Shown one piece after another: positions 34,540 to 42,744 of a stretch of DNA of 64,000 bases; position 1 is the first letter of the stretch, and the number at the start of each line of letters is the position of its first letter. This DNA is from Cytobacillus firmus (lineage in GTDB: Bacteria; Bacillota; Bacilli; Bacillales; Cytobacillaceae). The position numbers and the translations under genes are program-made. The stretch covers positions 62,001-126,000 of the forward strand of contig NZ_JAMBOJ010000002.1 of assembly GCF_023715565.1 (NCBI RefSeq), in the 5' to 3' direction. Under the pieces are notes generated by a model. The model saw only the letters and a list, made by a program, of their open reading frames with translations, did no database searches and was not told where the DNA came from.

Positions 34540-34909
34540 AAGAAAACTTGGGGTTAAAAAAAATTCAATATTAAAAAGGAAACAGGTTTGGTTTGTTCTC
34601 TTTCATTCCTCATTTATTTAGTAATGGTGAAGTTGAGATAAGAAGCGTAGAATCAATAACTTGGAACCGACCGGAATAAGTTTGGAGCTGTCATTAAAGG
34701 CACCTTTTCTTATAGTACTAGAGGGGCAGGTTTATTTAATAAGAAAATAAACTGTTATGGCGTATTGGACCTAAATGTGACATAAAAAGAGACAGGTTTC
34801 CCTGTCAATTTACTAAGATTATCTAGCTTGTCAGAAATATCTCTTGGAATTTTCCACTTTTCCTGCTGCTATTTAAGGGATTTATCCAGCCCAAATTACA
34901 TTTTGGAGT
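34540..34909. other. AT-rich intergenic stretch in decay zone
   Basis: No coding sequence is supportable. A CCGGAATA motif at about 34671 recalls the transposon-end repeats but is isolated and in direct, not inverted, orientation. A small hairpin GACAGG-TTT-CCTGTC-like sequence lies near 34791-34806. Confidence 0.4.
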
Positions 34910-35482
34910 TTAATTTTTCCCCTGGTAAGCCTCGATTTCCGCCTTTTTCCTAACTAAGAACTCTTTTGAAAGATTTGCTAAGTAAAATCCAATAACAATA
35001 CCTATAAAATTTAATATTACATCATCAATATCAACTGATCTTGTTCCAAAATTATTTATATGTAATATATACTGTACAAATTCTATTATTATCGGGGAAC
35101 CTATCGCTACAGGGAATAAAATTTTCTTGTTTACCTTATTAAAACTTAATAAAAGTAGTATGCCTAATGGTAAAGTTATTAAAATGTTACCTATCACATT
35201 AGTGACAGCAACAAAAATGTTTATATGGCCTTGAAAAAGATCCATAGTATAAGTAAAGATAGTTTTAAGAGGTACTAGGTTCAAACGTAAATAATTTAAA
35301 GTAGCAACTGGCATTAACCAAACTATGAAAATCAAATAGTTTAAATATGTTATTGATAATAATCTAATCGCTTCAACAATCGGGTTTATCGGGTATTTTT
35401 TTTTAAAAAGTAGTCTAATAAATATATATATGGAGCATGAAGGAATTACTAAATATAATAAAACGTCAAATAGCCAATTCAT
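34910..35482 (-). CDS. VanZ-family membrane protein
   Basis: 190-aa protein with about five hydrophobic helices and VanZ-like features: NVIGNILITLPLGILL, PIIIEFVQYILHI and the acidic VDIDDVILNFIGIVIGFYLA. VanZ-like proteins include a teicoplanin-resistance factor, but most are of unknown function. ATG 35482 follows GAGGAA. It is AT-rich compared with the flanking core genes, suggesting acquisition. It may belong to the same small cluster as the secreted protein at 35548. Confidence 0.8.
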   Translation of the reverse strand: MNWLFDVLLYLVIPSCSIYIFIRLLFKKKYPINPIVEAIRLLSITYLNYLIFIVWLMPVATLNYLRLNLVPLKTIFTYTMDLFQGHINIFVAVTNVIGNILITLPLGILLLLSFNKVNKKILFPVAIGSPIIIEFVQYILHINNFGTRSVDIDDVILNFIGIVIGFYLANLSKEFLVRKKAEIEAYQGKN

Positions 35483-35516
35483 ACTATTTCCTCTTTTGGA
35501 TAATTTATTTAGTAGA

Positions 35517-35547
35517 AGAAGGTTCCAGAAAAGGAACCTTCTTTTAT
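35517..35547 (-). terminator. Bidirectional terminator after secreted-protein gene
   Basis: AGAAGGTTCC (35517-35526) / GGAACCTTCT (35533-35542), a perfect 10-bp stem with a 6-nt loop, U-rich on both strands. Lies 5 nt beyond the stop of the minus-strand gene at 35548 and 34 nt upstream of the VanZ-like gene. Confidence 0.8.
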
Positions 35548-35940
35548 TTATTGATTTATTGTACCGCTACCTTTAATGCTGTATCCAGTAGAGTCAGATT
35601 TAAATACAGATACTACATAATCTCCAGAGCTAATAGTTCCAAACGATTTTGTGTAAGATGATCCATTAGCTGGAATTCCTGAAACGGCATATGCTTTTAA
35701 AAATTTTGATAAATTAACTTGATAATCTGATTTTGTTGACTGGACACTTCCACTTGAATTGTATGTATTTGCTTTAACTGTAGTTTTCGCAGTTGCAGCC
35801 TTTAAAGAGTGTTTTGTACTTCCGGTAACACTAGACCGAATGTCAAAACTGTAGGAACCGCTATATGCAGCAGCTATACTAGGTAAAGCTAAGGAACTAA
35901 CTAACAAACTAGATAATACCATTTTTTTACCGAATTTCAC
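35548..35940 (-). CDS. Small secreted Ser/Thr-rich protein
   Basis: 130-aa hypothetical exported protein. A Lys-rich start, hydrophobic core and AxA-type site (PSIAAAYSG) form a clear signal peptide of about 25 residues; the mature part is about 105 residues, rich in Ser, Thr, Gly and Tyr, without cysteine, and probably beta-structured. GTG 35940 fits the GAAGGGA ribosome site better than ATG 35949. A broken ABC ATPase is divergent next to it, so a bacteriocin-like or immunity-related role is conceivable, but there is no recognisable family motif. Confidence 0.7.
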   Translation of the reverse strand: MKFGKKMVLSSLLVSSLALPSIAAAYSGSYSFDIRSSVTGSTKHSLKAATAKTTVKANTYNSSGSVQSTKSDYQVNLSKFLKAYAVSGIPANGSSYTKSFGTISSGDYVVSVFKSDSTGYSIKGSGTINQ

Positions 35941-36082
35941 AACTACCATTCCCTTCTATTAAATTAACATTTTTTTACTGCTTTTACATATTATTATAAA
36001 ATAATACATTTTTAAACATATAATTTCAATATTATGGTAGAATTAGATTTGTTTTTAATTTACAGTGGAGGGCAAACAAGGA

Positions 36083-36713
36083 ATGTCAGAAATTATTAGA
36101 GCTAATGAAATTTACAAAACATATAATACCTATAACAATCAAAGTATTTTAAAAAAATATACAGTTTTCTATAAGTAAAGGAGAAATCAGCATAATTGAA
36201 GGAAAAAGTGGATCAGGTAAATCCACTTTGTTAAGTATATTAGGGGGTATGGAACAACCTACAAAAGGGAAGGTATACTACAATAATCATTCGCTATATG
36301 ATTTATCTGATTATGAACAATCAAAAATACGAGGCGAAAAGTTTGGTTTTATTTTTCAGTCCTTCCAATTAATCCCGGAATTAACAGCTAAAGAGAACAT
36401 TGAATTACCTTTGGAGTTTATTGGTAATAATAAATCCGAATGGAAGGTTTTTGAATTGGCTGAAGAACTGGGTATAAAATATCAATTAGATAAAAAACCT
36501 CCTTTTTTATCTGGTGGGGAACAACAGAGAGTTGCTATCGCAAGGGCGTTAATTACATCACCAGAAGTCATTTTTGCTGATGAGCCTACAGGAAATCTCG
36601 ATGAAAATACCAGTAAGGTAATAGTCAATTTACTTACCAAATTATGTTTACAGCAGCATGTATCACTAGTTGTGGTTACTAACAGCTTCAAAGGATGATT
36701 TTAAAATATTTGC
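36083..36713 (+). pseudogene. Broken ABC transporter ATP-binding protein (MacB/BceA-type)
   Basis: ABC ATPase resembling the exporters of antimicrobial peptides. ATG 36083 begins MSEIIRANEIYKTYNTY; a one-base expansion in the seven-A run at about 36151 breaks the frame, and reading resumes as SISKGEISIIEGKSGSGKST (Walker A). Then [28 protein letters not shown] and [13 protein letters not shown] are intact. A second shift at about 36688 precedes SKDDFKIFA, after which homology stops abruptly. No permease gene is present, so the system is non-functional. Confidence 0.75.
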
Positions 36714-37080
36714 ACAAGGCTTCGCTCGTAAACTCATTCGAACATACTATTCAATGGTAATGGTACGTTCTCAGATTTGGACGACACGTCTTCACGACCA
36801 GTGTGATGTCTTTATTCACCATTTCCCAGAAAAAGAATCAATTATTCGTACACTGCTAAATTGGATAGATGAGCCTCCGACGGACCGAGAGGCTGTGTAT
36901 GAGTTGTTTAAGAGTGAGGGTGAATGGGCTAGTGCAAACTTTTCGATGGCCCATTATCCAATTCTGTCCGTTCAAAGCAGTTCTTAAAGCTTTTGAAAAA
37001 GGAGGAGGGCGAGTATGAATCAATGATTCAGCGGGTATGCAGGCAGCTTGCTGACGCTGGACTATACGGAGAAAGTTAAA
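36714..37080 (+). pseudogene. C-terminal fragment of an unidentified gene, frameshifted
   Basis: Coding-like sequence of higher GC than its surroundings that joins the ABC remnant near 36713. One frame gives FARKLIRTYYSMVMVRSQIW to AHYPILSVQ (to 36987); an adjacent frame continues as PFKAVLKAFEK and a third as EEGEYESMIQRVCRQL to a TAA at about 37080. Three frames in series indicate a decayed gene, with its 5' part missing. I do not recognise the family. Confidence 0.5.
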
Positions 37081-37177
37081 TGAGTGGGACTTAGTTGAAA
37101 GTCAAGCATTTAAGTGAGGTTTGAATGTTCGGAAAATAACTGGTACAAGGAACTGCCACTCTTTATGGCGGATTTTT

Positions 37178-37339
37178 TTATGAGCAATATCTCTCTGTAC
37201 TATTACTCAATTCCTGAATGGCACGATTTAATAGTCTAAAATCATGAAGTATTTGCTTTTTAATTCTCGTATCCTTACAGCGTTCTAAATCCTGCATCAA
37301 TTGCTCCAATTCCTTTTTAAACATATCAATTGTATTCAT
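37178..37339 (-). CDS. Small 53-aa helical protein
   Basis: Short minus-strand gene with ATG at 37339 preceded by AGAGGTG at suitable spacing. The 53-aa product is charged and wholly helical (MNTIDMFKKELEQLMQDLER start), without signal or membrane segment. The size and charge pattern resemble small Bacillus proteins such as Spo0E-like or aspartyl-phosphate phosphatase helices, but the Spo0E motif is not evident. A small stem TGCCA/TGGCG lies downstream (about 37154-37170). Function unknown. Confidence 0.55.
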   Translation of the reverse strand: MNTIDMFKKELEQLMQDLERCKDTRIKKQILHDFRLLNRAIQELSNSTERYCS

Positions 37340-37612
37340 TTCAGTTCACCTCTGGAGTCCCTTTCTAATGGTATGGTTACTACTACCCTTACTGCAAAAG
37401 AGTAAACCTGGTTTATAGTTATAATTACCTAAAAATTGTATAGGTATTATTTCCTTGAAATCAGCCGTTGATTTACATATATTAACTGTTAATCAAAAAT
37501 CACTTGAAACCTTTTCAAATGAAACACGTAATAGAAGGTAAGGTCTTCATGGAAGAAAACATCATCAATATGGTATTCTTACATTAACAATTTAAAGAGA
37601 AAAGGTGACAAT

Positions 37613-38716
37613 GTGGCAAAGAAAAAACTGCATTACTGGACTTTGCAATTACTGATAATTTTAACAATCATCTATGTATCAACAAAAATTTCTTTTCTGT
37701 TTTTACCGGTCGGCATCTTTGTATCTACTCTGTTTTTTCCGATCATTATAACGGGATTTCTGTATTTCTTATTGAACCCGCTGGTCAGATTGCTGCAACG
37801 CTATAAGGTGCCAAGAACGGTAGCTATTTTAATCATTTATGCAGCTGTTATCGGTTTAGTGACGCTTGTGATTGGCAACATTGCGCCTCTTATCAGCAGA
37901 CAGGTTACTGAATTATTCAATGATCTGCCGGGATATGCGAAAACGACAAGAGACTTTGTTAATTCAATGTCTAACACCGAAGAGTTTAAGTGGTTTTTGG
38001 CACAGGACTACATATCGATACAAGAAATTGAAGCACGCATTATGGATTATGCCAATACCCTCCCAAGCCGATTGACACAGGGAGTAGCGGGCATTGTCAG
38101 CCTGATCACGAATATTGCGATCACGATTGTAACGGTGCCTTTCCTGTTGTTTTATATGTTCAAAGATGGCGATAAGTTTCCTGCCGCCGTTTCGAAGTTT
38201 CTTCCTGTTGCTTACAGAGAAGAAGGAGTTAAAACCCTTAAGGAAACAGGTGAAACCCTTTCTTCTTACATTCAGGGGCAGATTACTGTGGCGCTGTTTG
38301 TGGGGACACTATCATTTATTGGTTATTTAATCATCGATCTGCCTTATGCGCTGGTTATGGCGCTGATTGTGGCCATCACTAATATCATTCCATATGTTGG
38401 ACCATTTCTTGGCGGTGCACCTGCCGTAATCGTCGCACTTTTTGACTCGCCGACTAAGGCTCTTCTGGTTGTCGTGGTCATCGTGATTGCCCAGCTGGTC
38501 GAAGGAAACGTGCTATCACCGCTGATTCTCGGAAAAACCTTAAACACACATCCGGCCACGATCATTATCCTATTGCTGGTTGCAGGCAATCTTGCCGGAA
38601 TTCTTGGCATGATTCTGGCGATTCCTACCTATGCTGTGACTAAAACAATTGTTTTAAATACAATAAAGTTTTTAAGGGCGAGGAAAGCAGCTCGGCTTGA
38701 GGAATCGGTTACGTGA
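37613..38716 (+). CDS. AI-2E-family (PerM/YtvI-like) transporter
   Basis: 367-aa polytopic membrane protein of the AI-2 exporter/PerM superfamily. About seven to eight helices; diagnostic C-terminal half with PFLLFYMFKDG, QGQITVALFVGTLSFIGYLIIDLPYALVMALIVAITNIIPYVGPFLGGAPA-type sequence, and GKTLNTHPATIIILLLVAGNLAGILGMILAIP. GTG 37613 follows AAAAGGTG. Substrate unknown; family members include Na+(Li+)/H+ antiporters and autoinducer exporters. Confidence 0.88.
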   Translation: MAKKKLHYWTLQLLIILTIIYVSTKISFLFLPVGIFVSTLFFPIIITGFLYFLLNPLVRLLQRYKVPRTVAILIIYAAVIGLVTLVIGNIAPLISRQVTELFNDLPGYAKTTRDFVNSMSNTEEFKWFLAQDYISIQEIEARIMDYANTLPSRLTQGVAGIVSLITNIAITIVTVPFLLFYMFKDGDKFPAAVSKFLPVAYREEGVKTLKETGETLSSYIQGQITVALFVGTLSFIGYLIIDLPYALVMALIVAITNIIPYVGPFLGGAPAVIVALFDSPTKALLVVVVIVIAQLVEGNVLSPLILGKTLNTHPATIIILLLVAGNLAGILGMILAIPTYAVTKTIVLNTIKFLRARKAARLEESVT

Positions 38717-38804
38717 TGATAAGAATGCTCCTTTGCGGAAAGGGGCTTTTTGCTGTATTTGTATATAAAGTTATAATGAAAATAAAACGAAAGCAGTGAT
38801 CCCC

Positions 38805-39554
38805 ATGTGTCTAATCCTTTTTGCATACAAAGTACATCCGACATATAAGCTGATTGTTGCAGCCAATCGCGACGAATTTTACGAGCGTCCTACTGCACCT
38901 GCACATTATTGGGAGGACCATCCACACATTCTCGCCGGACGGGATTTGAGGAAAATGGGAACGTGGATGGGTATCACTACAAATGGAAGCTTTGCAGCTC
39001 TGACAAATTACCGTGATCCGAATGAAGTGACAGAAGGCAAGATGTCGAGGGGAGATTTGGTGGCGGATTTTTTAAAGGGCAATGCTTCACCTGCTGACTT
39101 TATGAACAGAGCATCTGAACATCGCAGTAATTATCCCGGCTACAATCTGCTGGCAGGCAATTTGGAGGATCTCTTTTATTATTCGAACGTGAAGGATCGT
39201 ATAGAGAAGCTTCAGCCGGGGATATACGGGGTCAGCAATCATGTGCTGGATACAGAATGGCCAAAGGTGAAAAAAGGGAAGGAGGGCTTATCTGCTCTAT
39301 TAGAAAATGCAGACGGGGACTTAACAGAAGGCCTGTTTGCAATTCTCCGGAATACTGACCCTGCCCCGGATGAGTTATTTCCGAAAACAGGAGTTTCTCT
39401 TGAATGGGAAAGAATTCTATCTCCTTTATTTATCAAAAGTGATGGCTACGGAACCAGGAGTTCAACTGTGCTGCTGATGTCAGAGGATGAAATTTTTTAC
39501 AAGGAAAGGGTTCAGATTGGGGATGAGAGGCAGGAACAGGACTTTATCCTTTAA
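38805..39554 (+). CDS. NRDE-family (TANGO2-like) protein
   Basis: 249-aa member of the NRDE/TANGO2 family, whose animal member is linked to haem and lipid handling; bacterial role unclear. It starts MCLILFAY with the family's conserved Cys2 and has the eponymous NRDE motif in VAANRDEFYERPT (about 24-36), then GRDLRKMGTWMG and LTNYRDP. ATG 38805 is chosen because family members start at this MC; GTG 38796 would add three residues. Confidence 0.88.
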   Translation: MCLILFAYKVHPTYKLIVAANRDEFYERPTAPAHYWEDHPHILAGRDLRKMGTWMGITTNGSFAALTNYRDPNEVTEGKMSRGDLVADFLKGNASPADFMNRASEHRSNYPGYNLLAGNLEDLFYYSNVKDRIEKLQPGIYGVSNHVLDTEWPKVKKGKEGLSALLENADGDLTEGLFAILRNTDPAPDELFPKTGVSLEWERILSPLFIKSDGYGTRSSTVLLMSEDEIFYKERVQIGDERQEQDFIL

Positions 39555-39584
39555 AAAAGAAGCCAGCTCAGGCATCTGGCTTCT
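39553..39584 (-). terminator. Intrinsic terminator of PAS histidine kinase
   Basis: AGAAGCCAG (39558-39566) / CTGGCTTCT (39576-39584), perfect 9-bp stem. The U-run is on the minus strand (complement of the A-run 39553-39558), so it terminates the kinase gene; it overlaps the NRDE stop codon. Confidence 0.85.
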
Positions 39585-39589
39585 AGCAT

Positions 39590-41005
39590 TCAGGCAAACG
39601 GCAAAGTAATCTGCACCGTTGTGCCTTCATTTTCCCTGCTGTGGATGTAAAGGTTTCCGCCGTGGTTTTTAATTATTTTTTTGCAGATCATGATGCCAAG
39701 GCCTGTCCCTTTTTCTTTTGTGCTGTAAAACGGCTCTCCCAATTTGGCGAGGCGTTCTTCCGGAATGCCGATTCCTTCATCCTCGATAGTGATGATGGCA
39801 GAGTGGTCCTCCTGGCGGATATCGACATTTATTTTGCCGCCCATTGGCATGGCTTCCATTGAGTTCTTAATGATGTTTATCAGCACCTGTTTAATTTTAT
39901 CTTTTTCACATTTCACGAAGAATTCTCCGGGTGACTTAGTTAATTCGATCAGGATATTTTCCATGACTGCCTGGCTGTTCAATAGAGTAATCACACTTTT
40001 TACAACGTTTGTCAGGCATGTTTCTTCTATTTCGGTTATTTGAGGCTTAGCAAGAACGAGCAGGTCATTGACGATGCCTTCAATACGTTCCAGCTCATTA
40101 AGAATGACTTCTGCAAAATTATCTTTACGTTCTTCGTATAATAGCTGTGTAAAGCCTTTTATGGCTGTTAGCGGGTTGCGGATCTCATGGGCAATGCCTG
40201 CCGCAAGCTGACCGACCACGGAAAGCTTTTCAGCATTCTGCAGCTTTTCTTCAGTCTTCTTTTGTCCAGTTACATCTTTGATAATGATCTGGTAGACCTT
40301 TCTGTTTTTAAAAGTGGTTGGAATCAGCTGGACTTCGGCTTTTCTTATTTGTCCGTCCGTCCGGATCAGGTTAAGCTCAAAATTTACGCTCAGCTTTGTT
40401 TGCAGAAAATCATCGAGGGTGGAATGTTCTGAAGGAGGAGTGTAGTCGTGGAGGGAAGTGCCTATTATCTCTTTGATGCTCGTGAACCCGAAGAGTTTCT
40501 TTCCTTCATTATTGATATAGGTCCAAATTCCCTTTTGTGTCACCATTCCGATCGTATCCTTGGAGTACTCCACCAGAAAGCGGTACTTCTCCTGCGTTTC
40601 AAGAATTTCCTCTTCCATGATAATTCTCTGTGTCATATCCCGGATGATGCACATCATATCTTTATCTTCATTTATGACTGAAAAATTGGCTTCTAGCCAT
40701 AGGTAATGGCCCTCCTTATGTTTGAAGCGAAAAGTCTCCCGTTTATGCGGAAGTTGTTCAAGATCTGCCAATGCATCTCTAAGAAGATCCCGGTCATTTG
40801 GATGGCAATATGTATAAAGACTGCTTCGATAAAAGTCCTGCTGCGAATACCCCAGCATCGGCAGGCAGGAAGGCGATACATATAAAGCAATGCCTTCTTT
40901 TGTCACTCTTGCAATCACATCGCTGGAGTGTTGAATGGCCAGCTGCAGATTCCTCGCTTCAACTTTGTCCGCGCATAAATCTGCCGGATTTTCGGTCATA
41001 ATCAT
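39590..41005 (-). CDS. PAS-domain sensor histidine kinase (sporulation-kinase-like)
   Basis: 471-aa soluble kinase. Two PAS domains (about 15-130 with DVIARVTKEGIALYVSPSC, and about 135-255 with DTIGMVTQKGIWTYINNEG), then HisKA with phospho-acceptor His in GIAHEIRNPLTAIKGF, and HATPase with N-box INIIKNSMEAM, G1 DEGIGIPEE and G2 GTGLGIMICKKI. No transmembrane segment and no adjacent response regulator, as for orphan KinA/KinE-type kinases feeding Spo0F. ATG 41005 follows AAAGGAGGG; the longer frame lacks a ribosome site. Confidence 0.92.
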   Translation of the reverse strand: MIMTENPADLCADKVEARNLQLAIQHSSDVIARVTKEGIALYVSPSCLPMLGYSQQDFYRSSLYTYCHPNDRDLLRDALADLEQLPHKRETFRFKHKEGHYLWLEANFSVINEDKDMMCIIRDMTQRIIMEEEILETQEKYRFLVEYSKDTIGMVTQKGIWTYINNEGKKLFGFTSIKEIIGTSLHDYTPPSEHSTLDDFLQTKLSVNFELNLIRTDGQIRKAEVQLIPTTFKNRKVYQIIIKDVTGQKKTEEKLQNAEKLSVVGQLAAGIAHEIRNPLTAIKGFTQLLYEERKDNFAEVILNELERIEGIVNDLLVLAKPQITEIEETCLTNVVKSVITLLNSQAVMENILIELTKSPGEFFVKCEKDKIKQVLINIIKNSMEAMPMGGKINVDIRQEDHSAIITIEDEGIGIPEERLAKLGEPFYSTKEKGTGLGIMICKKIIKNHGGNLYIHSRENEGTTVQITLPFA

Positions 41006-41125
41006 TTTGTCCCTCCTTTTTTGGAAAAATGACACTTTTCCATTATTATACATGAGTCAGGGTCCCAGACACATAGGATTTAACTATCATTTTTTTAACC
41101 AAATGAAAATATTAAAAAATTTTTA

Positions 41126-41155
41126 TTGACTTCCTTCACTTTAAGGTGGTAAAGT
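41126..41155 (+). promoter_or_regulatory. Promoter of metNIQ riboswitch leader
   Basis: TTGACT (41126-41131), 18-nt spacer, TAAAGT (41150-41155); about 30 nt upstream of the first S-box aptamer. Confidence 0.6.
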
Positions 41156-41185
41156 AATAAACATATAAAAATCGCATATGAAAAA

Positions 41186-41289
41186 TCTTCTTATCCAGAG
41201 AGGTTGAGGGACTGGCCCTATGACACCTCGGCAGCGGACAAAAGTGTACCGTGCCAAATCCAGCAAGCTTTGCTTGAAAGATGAGAAGA
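41186..41289 (+). ncRNA. SAM (S-box) riboswitch 1
   Basis: S-box aptamer: P1 arms CTTCTTATC (41187-41195) and GATGAGAAG (41280-41288), the GAGGGACTGGCCC core, ACCTCGGCAGC and GTGCCAAATCCAGCAAG segments of the consensus. Binding of S-adenosylmethionine stabilises P1 and lets the terminator at 41309 form, shutting off the methionine transporter genes. Confidence 0.95.
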
Positions 41290-41308
41290 GGACCATTGAT
41301 AAATGCTG

Positions 41309-41338
41309 CCCTCTTCTTTCTATAGAAGAGGGTTTTGT
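41309..41338 (+). terminator. SAM riboswitch 1 expression-platform terminator
   Basis: CCCTCTTCT (41309-41317) / AGAAGAGGG (41324-41332) followed by TTTTGTGTT. The left arm can instead pair with AGAAGAGG at the end of the aptamer (antiterminator). Confidence 0.9.
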
Positions 41339-41387
41339 GTTACGCGGAGAAATTACATCAAGATGCTATTCATAAACATATGAATAA

Positions 41388-41490
41388 TTCTTATCAAGAG
41401 AAGCAGAGGGACCTGGCCCAATGAAGCTTCGGCAGCAGGCAAAACGCACTGTGCCAAATCCAGCAGGCAAAAAGCCTGAAAGATAAGGAG
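41388..41490 (+). ncRNA. SAM (S-box) riboswitch 2, tandem copy
   Basis: Second complete S-box: P1 CTTATC (41390-41395) / GATAAG (41482-41487), GAGGGACCTGGCCCAATGAAGC-type core, CTTCGGCAGC and GTGCCAAATCCAGCAGG segments. The downstream hairpin CCTCTTC / GGAAGGGG (about 41506-41523) lacks a U-run, so this copy's expression platform is atypical compared with the first. Confidence 0.93.
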
Positions 41491-41578
41491 AGGACTTTTA
41501 AAAAACCTCTTCTGATGGAAGGGGTAAATTTCAGAATGTAATTCTTAGTTTTCTTATAGGTATAGTTGTGAATCGGAA

Positions 41579-41629
41579 GGTGACAGGTACCTATACCAGT
41601 TCATCAAATTGGTATAGGTACCTGTCACC
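41579..41629 (+). repeat. Large perfect inverted repeat in metN leader
   Basis: 20-bp perfect arms at 41579-41598 and 41610-41629 (outer end GGTGACAGGTACC, and its complement), extendable by three inner pairs to a 23-bp stem with a 5-nt loop. No U-run follows, so it is not a standard terminator. Outer sequence matches the GTGACAGGCACC element at 31951. Confidence 0.9.
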
Positions 41630-41705
41630 AACAAAGGACGTCACCACCAAAGGACGTCACCACCAAAGGACGTCACCAACAAAGGACGTCACCAACAAAG
41701 GAGAG
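41627..41705 (+). repeat. 16-bp tandem repeats carrying SD-like AAAGGA before metN
   Basis: Four full copies of ACCAMCAAAGGACGTC (41627-41690) and a fifth partial copy (41691-41705) whose AAAGGAGAG is the metN ribosome site, 8 nt before the ATG. Every unit therefore contains an SD-like AAAGGA. The first unit overlaps the inverted repeat by 3 nt. Confidence 0.9.
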
Positions 41706-41712
41706 ATGCGGC

Positions 41713-42744
41713 ATGATAGAGTTTCAGAATTTAAAGAAGGTCTATGAAAGCGGGGGGCAGCAGGTAGCTGCTCTGGATGGAATAGATTTAAGGATTAATA
41801 AGGGTGAGATTTTTGGAGTGATTGGCTTCAGTGGTGCGGGTAAGAGCTCTTTGATCCGCTGTGTCAATTGGCTGGAGAAGCCGACTTCAGGAAAGGTCAT
41901 TGTGAGCGGGCATGATTTGACGGCTTTATCAGTAAAAGAAATTCGTGAAGTGAAAAGAAACATAGGGATGGTCTTTCAGCACTTTAACCTTCTAAACTCA
42001 AAAACCGTGTTTGCCAATGTAGCGATGCCACTCACGCTGGCTAAGATCCCAAAAGAGGAAATAAAAAAGCGTGTCCATGAACTCTTAGATTTTGTGGGGC
42101 TTGCCGATAAGGCACACAGCTATCCTGATCAGCTGTCAGGCGGGCAAAAGCAGCGGATTGGGATCGCCAGGGCGCTGGCAACCCAGCCTTCCATTCTATT
42201 ATGTGATGAAGCAACGTCAGCTCTGGATCCGCAGACCACCAGCTCGATCCTGCAGCTGCTGAAAAAAATAAATAAAGAATACAACATTACCATCCTGATC
42301 ATTACCCATGAAATGTCTGTCATCAGAGAGATCTGTGACCGTGTTGCTGTCATTGAGGCAGGAAAAATTATTGAAGAAGGAACCGTCTTCAATGTCTTTT
42401 CCTCACCCAAAACACAAACAGCGAAAAACTTTGTCAGCACAGTTATGAATGATCAAATACCTGACTCCATTAAGCAAGTGATTGAAAAACAGCAAGGGCT
42501 TCAAAAGGTATTCAGAATCAACTTTGTCGGAAACTCTGCCGGGCAGCCGCTGCTCTCGCAAGTTGCCAAAAAGTTTAATATCGACTTCAACGTCCTGTTT
42601 GGAAATATTACTGAACTGCAGGGAACACCATTTGGCAACCTGATTGTCGAATTCCAGGGTCCGGACAGTGAAATAAAACGCGCTATTCAGTACATCAGCC
42701 ATGAACAAGTTTCAATAAAGGAAGTGACGTCACGTGCTAGTTAA
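41713..42744 (+). CDS. metN: Methionine ABC transporter ATP-binding protein
   Basis: ATPase of the MetNIQ D/L-methionine importer, 343 aa. Walker A GFSGAGKSS (about 38-46), signature LSGGQKQR, Walker B ILLCDEATSALDP and switch ITHEMSV; the C-terminal NIL regulatory domain (about 265-340) allows transinhibition by intracellular methionine. Controlled by the two upstream S-box riboswitches. Its 3' end overlaps metI by 11 nt. Confidence 0.96.
   Translation: MIEFQNLKKVYESGGQQVAALDGIDLRINKGEIFGVIGFSGAGKSSLIRCVNWLEKPTSGKVIVSGHDLTALSVKEIREVKRNIGMVFQHFNLLNSKTVFANVAMPLTLAKIPKEEIKKRVHELLDFVGLADKAHSYPDQLSGGQKQRIGIARALATQPSILLCDEATSALDPQTTSSILQLLKKINKEYNITILIITHEMSVIREICDRVAVIEAGKIIEEGTVFNVFSSPKTQTAKNFVSTVMNDQIPDSIKQVIEKQQGLQKVFRINFVGNSAGQPLLSQVAKKFNIDFNVLFGNITELQGTPFGNLIVEFQGPDSEIKRAIQYISHEQVSIKEVTSRAS

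Noticed and set aside
34660-34700. Second Tn7-like end at the isolated CCGGAATA
   Set aside because: Single copy in direct rather than inverted orientation, without a terminal ACA and with no repeat spacing.
41627-41705. 16-bp repeats as a CRISPR-like array
   Set aside because: No spacers, units are directly adjacent, and the last one is the metN ribosome site.
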